DNA from: Flavobacterium sp.
GTDB taxonomy: Bacteria > Bacteroidota > Bacteroidia > Flavobacteriales > Flavobacteriaceae
Assembly: GCF_027490375.1 (NCBI RefSeq)
Contig: NZ_JAIXYH010000072.1
Coordinates: forward strand, 1-64,000
DNA: 64,000 nt
Direction of reading: 5' to 3'
Part shown: piece after piece, positions 1-7,177 of the stretch
Numbering within the stretch: position 1 is the stretch's first letter
Layout: each line of letters opens with the position of its first letter
The notes under the pieces: model-generated
The model's input: only the letters and a program-made list of their open reading frames with translations
Told to the model about the DNA's origin: nothing
Databases searched by the model: none
Made by a program: the position numbers and the translations under genes

Positions 1-229
1 GAGTTAGCGACAGCAGCGGTTATAAACCAAAGTTTGCGCGTTGCGGGCTGTGATTTTGGCGAGCGACCAACGGAAGCTACGCCAAAACGCTAGCGCACAA
101 GAAGCAAACGAGGTTTATTTGAGCGAATGGCGCGGCGCGCGATGCATTTCCACCGAACGTGTGCGCGCAACTTCCAAAAAATAAACATTACGACTAAAAA
201 TCTGCTACTTTTACAAAAATTGATTTTAT
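1..229. other. Gene-free start of window with nested inverted repeats
   Basis: No convincing gene. Nested complementary arms can be read here: ATAAACC (22-28) with GGTTTAT (112-118), GTTTGC (32-37) with GCAAAC (104-109), and TTTTGGCG (54-61) with CGCCAAAA (80-87). Together they could fold into one long stem. The base composition is richer in G and C than the genes around it, as in the other dispersed intergenic elements of this window. A short open frame at 127-321 overlaps the next gene and has no recognisable protein character. Confidence 0.5.
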
Positions 230-1669
230 ATGGTTTTAAGCAGGTTTTGGCTCAGCATATTTATCGCCTCGATCGTTTTTATCGGTATTGCGCTCGTTAC
301 AGGAAATTTCTACACCGTTGATTTTCTGATAAATGGCAAAAAAGACGACAAAATTTTAATTGCTGAGAAATTTCCGAACGAAATTCCTGCCTTTATTGCC
401 GATAGCCTCAGTAAAACCGACGATAAGACCTTTGTTTTAAACCGAAATACCACAGATGCCGACACCACTTTTGTGCAAGAAACCAAAACCGTAAAAATGT
501 ACAGCGGCATACAAAAAGCCGACGGTTTGCTGCCTACTTGCAAAAACACACTGCTCGATTTAATACTGCCACTCGTTGCTTACTTGGCGTTTTTTTGCGG
601 CTTGATGCAACTGCTAATCGACTCGGGCGCAGCCGAAAAACTAGCCAAACTGCTGAGTCCGATTTTCGTAAAAGTATTTCCCGATATTCCTAAAAATCAC
701 GATTCGATTTCGTACATGACCTTGAATTTTGCCGCGAATTTTCTCGGATTAGACTCGGCCGCAACGCCTTTTGGTTTAAAAGCCATGCAAAGCTTGCAAG
801 AATTAAACCCAGATAAAGACAAAGCCAGCAACGCCCAAATTATGTTTATGTGTTTGCATGCCGCTGGTTTAACGCTCATACCGACATCGATAATTGGTTA
901 CCGCGCCGCTGAAAACGCAGCAAATCCGGCCGACGTGATGCTTCCGTGTATCATCACCTCGTTTGTGGGAACCATTGCGGCTTTCGTTATTGTTGGCATT
1001 CGCCAGCGCATTAACTTTTGGAGTGTTACGCTACTTTCGGGCATTTTCGCGGTCATTGGCGGAATTATCGGCTTGCTTTTTTACATCAACGGATTGAATT
1101 TAGTGGAGAAAAACTTCTTTACTGCGAATTTGTCAGGTATTATGCTGCTGGTAATCATTGGTTTTACCTTGATTTTCTCATTCGTAAACGAAAAGAAATT
1201 TGCCGCTTTAGAAACCACCGTTTTCGACTCGTTTGTAGCGGGCGCCCGAAACGGATTGCAAACCGGCGTTCAGATTTTCCCATACGTTTTGGGTATGCTC
1301 GTGGCTATTTCGCTTTTCAGAAACAGCGGTTTGTTTGAACTCATTAGCAACGGAATTGCCTTTGTTTTTGCGCAAATGGGCGTGGCTAAAGAAATTACCG
1401 ATTCGTTGCCTGTGGCTATATTGCGTCCGTTTTCGTCGGGCGGCTCACGCGGATTTATGATTGATGCCATGCGAAACGCCGGCCCCGATTCGTTTACGGG
1501 TCGGTTGGTATGTATTTTCCAATGCAGCGCCGAAACGACTTTTTATGTGATTGCGGTTTATTTTGGTTCGGTAAACATCAAAAACACGCGATATACTTTG
1601 GGTACCATGCTTTTGGTAGACTTAATTTGCGTACTAACCGCCATTTTTGTGGCGAGTTGGTTTTTCTAA
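230..1669 (+). CDS. Nucleoside-recognition (Gate) domain membrane protein, SpmA/SpmB-like fusion
   Basis: A polytopic inner-membrane protein of 479 residues. A membrane helix at about residues 5-25 is followed by a hydrophilic stretch to about 95, then two blocks of hydrophobic helices (roughly 100-220 and 335-479). This fits the two-Gate-domain architecture of fused SpmA/SpmB spore-maturation-like proteins that are common in non-sporulating Bacteroidota. Motifs such as LGLDSAATPFGLKAM and RPFSSGGSRG are typical of the Gate fold, which is related to nucleoside transporters. The transported substrate is unknown; the name comes from the fold. It is transcribed alone, with the next gene 88 bp downstream having its own promoter-like motif. 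Confidence 0.85.
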   Translation: MVLSRFWLSIFIASIVFIGIALVTGNFYTVDFLINGKKDDKILIAEKFPNEIPAFIADSLSKTDDKTFVLNRNTTDADTTFVQETKTVKMYSGIQKADGLLPTCKNTLLDLILPLVAYLAFFCGLMQLLIDSGAAEKLAKLLSPIFVKVFPDIPKNHDSISYMTLNFAANFLGLDSAATPFGLKAMQSLQELNPDKDKASNAQIMFMCLHAAGLTLIPTSIIGYRAAENAANPADVMLPCIITSFVGTIAAFVIVGIRQRINFWSVTLLSGIFAVIGGIIGLLFYINGLNLVEKNFFTANLSGIMLLVIIGFTLIFSFVNEKKFAALETTVFDSFVAGARNGLQTGVQIFPYVLGMLVAISLFRNSGLFELISNGIAFVFAQMGVAKEITDSLPVAILRPFSSGGSRGFMIDAMRNAGPDSFTGRLVCIFQCSAETTFYVIAVYFGSVNIKNTRYTLGTMLLVDLICVLTAIFVASWFF

Positions 1670-1720
1670 GATGGCGTTTTTGAAATCGATAACTGCATAA
1701 GCAACTTTCGTTTCTTTTTC

Positions 1721-1728
1721 TACCTTTG
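1721..1728 (+). promoter_or_regulatory. Probable Bacteroidota -7 promoter element for trhO
   Basis: TACCTTTG matches the known Bacteroidota -7 consensus TAnnTTTG and lies 29 bp before the trhO start. The -33 element is weak (a TTTCG lies upstream). Confidence 0.5.
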
Positions 1729-1757
1729 CGGTCTTCTATTCTTAAATTGTTTATAGC

Positions 1758-3119
1758 ATGCAACTGTACAACACCTTAAGCGCAGAAGAACGATCCAAAA
1801 TGATAGACGAAGCTGGAAAGCAGCGTCTAACCATATCGTTCTATGCGTATGCCCAAATTGAAAACCCTCATGATTTTCGCGATGCACTTTTCCTAACGTG
1901 GAATCCGCTCGATGTGCTCGGACGAATTTACGTCGCCAACGAAGGGATTAATGCCCAACTTTCGGTTCCGGCCGATAACTTCTACGAGTTTAAAGACAGT
2001 ATCGAAGTATATCCGTTTATGCAGAATATTCGTTTGAATATAGCTGTTGAACACGACGATCATTCGTTTTTGAAACTCACGATAAAAGTGCGCGACAAAA
2101 TTGTTGCCGACGGAATTAACGATCCGGAATTTAATGCTTCGAACATTGGCGTGCATTTAAAAGCAGCCGAATTCAATAAATTGTTGGAAGACCCAAACAC
2201 CATTGTGGTCGATATGCGCAATCACTACGAAAGTGAAATTGGTCATTTTGTGGGCGCCATTACACCCGATGTAGATACGTTTCGCGAATCGCTTCCAATA
2301 ATCGAACAAGAACTTTCCGAACACAAACAAGATAAAAATTTACTGATGTACTGCACCGGCGGCATTCGTTGCGAAAAAGCAAGCGCGTACATGAAGTACA
2401 AAGGTTTTAAAAATGTGTACCAGCTTGAAGGCGGCATCATCGAATACACGCGCCAGGTAAAAGCCGAAGGTTTGGAAAGCAAGTTTATTGGAAAGAACTT
2501 TGTTTTCGATCATCGTTTAGGCGAACGCATTACCGACGACATCATTGCGCAATGCCACCAATGTGGTGCACCTTGCGACAATCATACCAATTGCGCCAAC
2601 GAAGGCTGCCATTTGCTGTTTATACAATGCGACAGCTGTAAGGAGAAAATGCAAAACACCTGCTCCGACGAGTGTCTGGAAATCATTCAATTGCCGGAAG
2701 CCGAACAGCGAAAACTCCGCAGCGGTATTATGAACGGAAATAAGATTTTCAAAAAAGGAAAATCGGATAAATTGGTGTACAAAGCCCCGGCAAAAACACA
2801 GGTTTTAGCTAAGGCACCTATCGACGAAGGGAAAAAAGTAGCCATTCCGAAAGTGCGTCGGGTGAAAATCGGAAAAGCAACGCATTATTTCCCAAAAGCT
2901 ACCATTGGGCGTTTTAAATTGGCACAAGGCGTTGTGAATGTAGGCGACACTCTTTTGATTTCCGGACCAACAACCGGCGAACAAGAAGTTAAAATTGCCG
3001 AACTTTACGTAAACGATCAACCCGCAACTGCAGCAACAGCACCAGCGGAAATCAGCGTAAAAACCGGATTCCGAATTCGCTTGTCCGACAAGTTATATAA
3101 GCTCGAAAACGTCGTTTAA
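1758..3119 (+). CDS. trhO: tRNA uridine(34) hydroxylase TrhO (rhodanese family) with C-terminal beta-barrel extension
   Basis: TrhO enzymes use oxygen to make 5-hydroxyuridine at the wobble position of tRNA. The protein has the family layout: an N-terminal ferredoxin-like domain (about 20-125), a rhodanese domain (about 140-245) with active-site loop CTGGIRC whose first Cys is residue 199, and a Cys-rich segment (about 260-315: CHQCGAPC, CANEGC, CDSCKEK, CSDEC) that may bind zinc. Beyond that, this 453-residue protein carries about 85 extra residues (about 365-453) including VNVGDTLLISGPTTGEQEV, which reads like an EF-Tu domain 2 or U32-peptidase C-terminal beta-barrel. Typical TrhO proteins end earlier. 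The radical SAM gene starts 4 bp after the stop, suggesting co-transcription. Confidence 0.88.
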   Translation: MQLYNTLSAEERSKMIDEAGKQRLTISFYAYAQIENPHDFRDALFLTWNPLDVLGRIYVANEGINAQLSVPADNFYEFKDSIEVYPFMQNIRLNIAVEHDDHSFLKLTIKVRDKIVADGINDPEFNASNIGVHLKAAEFNKLLEDPNTIVVDMRNHYESEIGHFVGAITPDVDTFRESLPIIEQELSEHKQDKNLLMYCTGGIRCEKASAYMKYKGFKNVYQLEGGIIEYTRQVKAEGLESKFIGKNFVFDHRLGERITDDIIAQCHQCGAPCDNHTNCANEGCHLLFIQCDSCKEKMQNTCSDECLEIIQLPEAEQRKLRSGIMNGNKIFKKGKSDKLVYKAPAKTQVLAKAPIDEGKKVAIPKVRRVKIGKATHYFPKATIGRFKLAQGVVNVGDTLLISGPTTGEQEVKIAELYVNDQPATAATAPAEISVKTGFRIRLSDKLYKLENVV

Positions 3120-3122
3120 CAC

Positions 3123-4163
3123 ATGAATGTCTACCAATTACTACGCTTAAACAGCCGAATTAAGAGTCACCGTCTGAAATTTCTGGGATTGTGGCTGTTG
3201 TCGGTTTCGGGCAAACGACATTTGTCGATACAGCTCGACCCGGTTTTAGCTTGTAATTTGCGTTGTACCATGTGCTATTTCACCGATGCCGAATTTGTTC
3301 GCAAGAAGATGAAAGGCATTATGAAGAAAGACGATTTGGCGCGGATTTCTGAAGTGATTTTTAAATATGCATTGAAATTGCAAATTGGCTGTGCGGCCGA
3401 ACCGACGCTCTTTAAAGATAATGTACGACTCGTTGAACTCGCAAAGGAAAAAAAAGTGCCCTTTATCAGCATGGTTACAAACGGAAATTTGTTAGACAAA
3501 AAGCAAATTTTTGATTTGGTTTCGGCGGGTTTAGATGAATTTATTTTATCGATGCACGGCGTTCATAAAGAAACCTACGAGAAATTCATGGGTTTGGCGC
3601 AGTTCGAAAAATTTCACGAAACACTGAGCGAGATTACCGCCGTAAAACAGCAATTTCCTCAGGTGAAACTTCGTATAAACTATACGTTTAATTCCGACAA
3701 TTTTGGTGAGTTGCGTTCGTTTTTCGAGCGCTGCGGCAAGTATAAAATCGACGTAATTCAACTCCGACCTGTAGATAAAATTGGCGAGTCTGCTTACCAG
3801 AATTTTAGTTTGAAAAGCATCGAGGATCAGTATCCGGATCTGGTGGCGAACTTTCAAGAAGAAGCGATAAAACGAAACATTACTTTGTTGTTTCCGGCCT
3901 CGGTAAAACGAAACGAAAACCAAAGTTTAAAGGTAGCGGGCAATAACGACAGTTCGTACTTAATGCCGTACACCTACTGTTACGTTGGTCCCGATTTCTT
4001 TTGGAAAGACGACTTCGATTGGCGCAACGAAGGTTTTGCAAAGTGGCAAGAAAGAAACCGCTGGAACTGGCGTTTATTTAAAAACATTTTTGTTTCGAAA
4101 TCGACATTAGCGTCTTTAAATCGCAACATGCTCAACTACGACGTCGAAATTCACCAAACCTAA
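3123..4163 (+). CDS. Radical SAM protein
   Basis: A 346-residue protein with the radical SAM cluster motif CxxxCxxC at Cys44, Cys48 and Cys51 (CNLRCTMC), which binds the 4Fe-4S cluster that cleaves S-adenosylmethionine. The following TIM-barrel region (about 35-240) has the expected alternation, with GCAAEPTLF in the place of the usual GGEP-type motif. A short C-terminal part with one YTYCY motif is present, too short and Cys-poor for a full SPASM domain. The substrate is unknown. It starts 4 bp after trhO, so the two are probably transcribed together; a shared role in RNA modification is possible but only inferred from position. Confidence 0.85.
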   Translation: MNVYQLLRLNSRIKSHRLKFLGLWLLSVSGKRHLSIQLDPVLACNLRCTMCYFTDAEFVRKKMKGIMKKDDLARISEVIFKYALKLQIGCAAEPTLFKDNVRLVELAKEKKVPFISMVTNGNLLDKKQIFDLVSAGLDEFILSMHGVHKETYEKFMGLAQFEKFHETLSEITAVKQQFPQVKLRINYTFNSDNFGELRSFFERCGKYKIDVIQLRPVDKIGESAYQNFSLKSIEDQYPDLVANFQEEAIKRNITLLFPASVKRNENQSLKVAGNNDSSYLMPYTYCYVGPDFFWKDDFDWRNEGFAKWQERNRWNWRLFKNIFVSKSTLASLNRNMLNYDVEIHQT

Positions 4164-4237
4164 TTACCGACTCTATTTCCCGGATGTAAAACTCTCGCAG
4201 TAAAAAATCGAACCGAGTTTCAGTTTTTGTTTTTTTT

Positions 4238-4385
4238 GGGCGCGCCGGCAAACGAGTCGTCGCTACGCAAAAGAGGTGCCAGCCGTCACGTGTTCCGCTG
4301 TATCTTTTGGGCGAGACTGTATTGGAAAATCCATAACGCCCAAAAGTATGCCGCTGCACCCGTTCGCGCGGGAAAGCTACGCAAG
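4238..4385 (+). repeat. Dispersed structured intergenic element, copy 1
   Basis: Begins GGGCGCGCCGGC and ends GCGCGGGAAAGCTACGCAAG. It closely matches 63552-63700 over its whole length. Inside, the arms CTTTTGGGCG (4304-4313) and CGCCCAAAAG (4337-4346) form a perfect 10-bp stem, flanked by CCGCTGTAT on the left and ATGCCGCTGC on the right. Confidence 0.75.
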
Positions 4386-4399
4386 GGAAAAAGCGAATT

Positions 4400-4472
4400 C
4401 CGATAGCTATCGGAAGAGAAAAAATAGAAAAAATAGAAAGAAGGGAAAGAAGGGAATTCCGATAGCTATCGG
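4400..4472. repeat. Two copies of palindrome CCGATAGCTATCGG
   Basis: The perfect 14-bp palindrome occurs at 4400-4413 and 4459-4472, each preceded by GAATT and followed by AAG. Between them is a purine-rich tract built of GAAAAAATAGA-like units. The same palindrome recurs at 5151-5164, 5185-5200 and 25922-25939. Confidence 0.8.
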
Positions 4473-4570
4473 AAGGGAAAGGTTGGCCTTCGACAGGTTT
4501 AGGCAGCGAGGGAGCACAATGTTTCCCAAAGTTTTTCACAACGGGCACGATGTCTCACATTCGACACGCC

Positions 4571-4647
4571 GCCTTCAACACGCTCAAGTTCCAACAAATT
4601 GTGGGTTAGGTTGGGCAAAACGATACGTGAAGTGGTGAATTCATCAA
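4571..4647 (+). repeat. Dispersed ~75-bp repeat, copy 1
   Basis: Diverged first half (CCTTCAACACGCTCAAG) and a well-kept second half TTGGGCAAAACGATACGTGA then AGTGGTGAATTCATCAAA. It matches copies at 4868-4944, 5073-5148, 63752-63823 and 63868-63946. Confidence 0.7.
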
Positions 4648-4867
4648 AGTCTTAATAATTAATACTCCAATCTCAATACTTAATATTTCAAAAATTCCGC
4701 TTTGCGAACTTTGCGTAAATCTTCGCGTCCTTTGCGGTTAAGTCTTCGAGAAGCTCAGGCACCAGCTTTTATAACGCACAGAAAACACCGAAGTTCACAG
4801 ATTATTTCGAAATATAGAACTGTTGCGGAAAACACAGAACGTGTCGTGCCAACAAAAAATGCACTAG

Positions 4868-4944
4868 CCTTCGACAAGCTCAGGCTCCGACAATCCCTGG
4901 GTCAGGTTGGGCAAAACGATACGTGAAGTGGTGAATTCATCAAA
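4868..4944 (+). repeat. Dispersed ~75-bp repeat, copy 2
   Basis: Starts CCTTCGACAAGCTCAGGCTC and ends GTGGTGAATTCATCAAAT. It shares a 36-bp identical block with copy 1, from TTGGGCAAAACG to TTCATCAAA. Confidence 0.75.
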
Positions 4945-5072
4945 TTCGGCACTCATTTTAAAGGTAACGCTTTTCGCAGCCCGGATAGAGGCGATATCCT
5001 TTTTATGGAGCTTCGCGGAATAAAAAGATAAAGCCGAAAGCCGGAAATGCTGCCCAAAAAAAAAGAAATTCA

Positions 5073-5148
5073 GCCTTCGACAGGCTCAGGCACCGACGAA
5101 TTGTGGTTTAGTTGGCTACAACGACACGTTAAGTGGTGAATTCATCGA
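5073..5148 (+). repeat. Dispersed ~75-bp repeat, copy 3
   Basis: Starts CCTTCGACAGGCTCAGGCAC and ends AAGTGGTGAATTCATCGA, running directly into the palindrome at 5151. Confidence 0.75.
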
Positions 5149-5150
5149 TT

Positions 5151-5200
5151 CCGATAGCTATCGGAACTAGCTTCTAGTGTCTATCCCGATAGCTATCGGG
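5151..5200. repeat. Palindromes CCGATAGCTATCGG and CCCGATAGCTATCGGG
   Basis: Two copies, 5151-5164 and 5185-5200; both are followed by ACTAGCTT. The second has one extra G-C pair at each end. Confidence 0.8.
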
Positions 5201-5404
5201 ACTAGCTTACGACTTTTAAAATAGAACTACAATATTTTCAAAATCATTCGTTTAAACACATAAATATCCAAAACTTTCACGTTGGTTACTTTAAGATTAA
5301 TTTGACAGCACCAACACTTGTCGGATTTTGCCGATATATAGTATCTTTACCGATTGAATTATTAACGATTTCAAGTTGTTCTCGCAACAACATCTCTATA
5401 AAAT

Positions 5405-6706
5405 ATGGCTTGTGGAAATTGCTCTACCGGAGGCTCAGCGCCGGCGGGCTGCAACAATAAAGGCACATGCGGAACCGATAGTTGTAACAAACTAACGGTT
5501 TTTGACTGGCTTTCAAACATGAGTTTGCCTGCCGGACAGGAAAAATTTGATTGTGTAGAAGTGCGTTTTAAAAACGGACGCAAAGACTTTTTCAGAAATG
5601 TCGACAATCTAAGCTTAAGTATCGGCGACGTTGTTGCTACCGAAGCTTCCCCCGGACACGATATCGGAATTGTGACTCTTACGGGCGAGTTGGTTCGCGT
5701 TCAAATGAAGAAAAAAGGCGTAAAAGATCGTGCCGATGTCCCAAAAATTTACCGAAAAGCAAGTCAGCGCGACATCGACATTTGGAAAAGTGTTCGCGAT
5801 CGGGAAGAAAGCATGAAAGTAAAGGCCCGCGAATTAGCTATCGCACTAAAATTGCAAATGAAAATTTCGGACATCGAATTTCAAGGCGACGGTTCAAAGG
5901 CTACTTTCTATTATACCGCAGAAGATCGTATCGATTTTAGACAACTCATCAAAGAATTTGCGAAAGAATTTAGTACGCGAATCGAAATGAAACAGGTTGG
6001 TTTCCGACAAGAAGCGGCTCGTTTAGGCGGTATTGGTTCCTGCGGAAGAGAATTATGTTGCTCTACTTGGCTTACCGATTTTCGTTCGGTAAATACTTCG
6101 GCAGCGCGGTACCAACAGCTATCGCTTAATCCACAAAAGTTGGCCGGACAGTGCGGAAAACTAAAATGCTGTTTGAATTACGAGCTCGATACATACATGG
6201 ATGCTTTAAAAGGATTCCCGGATTTCGACACTAAATTGCAAACAGAGAAAGGCGTTGCTATCTGCCAAAAGCAAGATATTTTCAAAGGCTTAATGTGGTT
6301 TGCCTATCCGGATAACTTTGCCAATTGGCATACCTTACGTATCGAACAGGTCAAAGAAATCATCGAAGAAAACAAGCAAAAACGCTTGGTTTCAGCACTA
6401 GAAGACTATGCGATCGAACCGGTTGAAAGCAAAGAGAAAGACTTTACAAATGCCATGGGTCAAGAAAGTCTGACTCGTTTCGACCAACCAAAACGCCGCC
6501 GAAACAACAAGAAAAACAAACCAAAAGGCGAAAAAGTTGGTGTGGCCATAAAACCGAAAGAAAAGCAAGCGGTTGCCGCACCGCAACAAGCAAAGGAAGG
6601 TGTCGCTCCAGCTGCTGCAAAGAAGCCAAACAAGAACAAAAAGCGCTTCAACGATCGCAAAAAAGGAAATCCAAAAAACGGTCCGAACAATGAGAAAACT
6701 TCTTAA
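5405..6706 (+). CDS. ricT: RicT/PSP1-family protein (YaaT-like)
   Basis: A 433-residue cytoplasmic protein of the PSP1 family. In Bacillus the homologue (RicT/YaaT) works with RicA and RicF in an Fe-S-containing complex that affects RNA processing. Family landmarks are the Cys-rich motifs GGIGSCGRELCCSTWL and CGKLKCCLNYEL around residues 215-265. The N-terminus is also Cys-rich (CGNCSTGG, GCNNKGTCGTDSCN, residues 3-26), and the last ~90 residues are Lys/Ala/Pro-rich, low-complexity and probably disordered. It overlaps gldH by 17 bp, so translation of the two is likely coupled. Whether it acts in RNA decay here is inference. Confidence 0.88.
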   Translation: MACGNCSTGGSAPAGCNNKGTCGTDSCNKLTVFDWLSNMSLPAGQEKFDCVEVRFKNGRKDFFRNVDNLSLSIGDVVATEASPGHDIGIVTLTGELVRVQMKKKGVKDRADVPKIYRKASQRDIDIWKSVRDREESMKVKARELAIALKLQMKISDIEFQGDGSKATFYYTAEDRIDFRQLIKEFAKEFSTRIEMKQVGFRQEAARLGGIGSCGRELCCSTWLTDFRSVNTSAARYQQLSLNPQKLAGQCGKLKCCLNYELDTYMDALKGFPDFDTKLQTEKGVAICQKQDIFKGLMWFAYPDNFANWHTLRIEQVKEIIEENKQKRLVSALEDYAIEPVESKEKDFTNAMGQESLTRFDQPKRRRNNKKNKPKGEKVGVAIKPKEKQAVAAPQQAKEGVAPAAAKKPNKNKKRFNDRKKGNPKNGPNNEKTS

Positions 6707-7175
6707 TTGCCTGCTGATTTTTTGCGTTTTACTGTTAGCTTCTTGCGACAAACTTCGCGTATACGACGAATACGTACATGTGGGGTCACAATGGCATAAA
6801 GATTCGATTGCAAGCTTTGAATTAAAAGACATCGAACTTCAAAAACCGTATAACTTGTTCATCAACGTTCGTAACAACAACGACTATGAATTTAGCAATT
6901 TGTACCTAGTTGTAAAAATGGAAGAACCTAACGGATTAACCAAAGTAGACACCTTGCAATACTTGATGGCTAATCCGGACGGAACGCTCATGGGCGATGG
7001 ATTTAGCGACGTGAAAGACAACAAATTAGTTTACAAATTAAATTACCGCTTCGATAAAAAAGGTCCATACAAAGTAAACATCGGACAAGCCGTTCGAAAG
7101 ACGGGCAATATCGAAGGCGAAGAATATTTAAAAGGCGTAACCGACATTGGATTTAGAATCGAATCAATACCCTAA
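6690..7175 (+). CDS. gldH: Gliding motility lipoprotein GldH
   Basis: A 161-residue lipoprotein. The N-terminus MRKLLNCLLIFCVLLLASCD is a type II signal peptide with lipobox LASC, so the mature protein would be anchored at Cys19. The start at 6690 was chosen over the open frame start at 6573 because only this start gives a signal peptide. The remainder (VYDEYVHVG, FINVRNNNDYEFSNLYL, GYRIESIP-like end) fits GldH, which is required for gliding and T9SS function in Flavobacterium johnsoniae. Location between ricT and a penicillin-binding protein gene is the arrangement I associate with flavobacteria. Confidence 0.85.
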   Translation: MRKLLNCLLIFCVLLLASCDKLRVYDEYVHVGSQWHKDSIASFELKDIELQKPYNLFINVRNNNDYEFSNLYLVVKMEEPNGLTKVDTLQYLMANPDGTLMGDGFSDVKDNKLVYKLNYRFDKKGPYKVNIGQAVRKTGNIEGEEYLKGVTDIGFRIESIP

Positions 7176-7177
7176 TT

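Larger units (their letters stand above)
4164..5404. other. 1.2-kb gene-free region packed with dispersed repeats
   Basis: No credible gene. The open frames at 4276-4638 and 4702-4926 run through repeat sequence and have no protein-like composition. The region holds one structured element (4238-4385), four palindromes built on CCGATAGCTATCGG (4400-4413, 4459-4472, 5151-5164, 5185-5200), and three copies of a ~75-bp repeat beginning CCTTCGACA (4571-4647, 4868-4944, 5073-5148). Related elements recur at 63.5-64 kb. The last ~200 bp before ricT are AT-rich and free of these repeats; a promoter is expected there but no strong TAnnTTTG is obvious (TATCTTTA at 5342-5349 is the nearest). Confidence 0.75.

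Noticed and set aside
127..321. Short open frame at the window start
   Set aside because: Overlaps the strong membrane-protein gene in another frame and lies partly in a hairpin region.
4276..4926. Open frames in the 4.2-5.0 kb gap as possible genes
   Set aside because: They run through dispersed repeats, change frame between copies and show no protein-like composition or ribosome-binding site.
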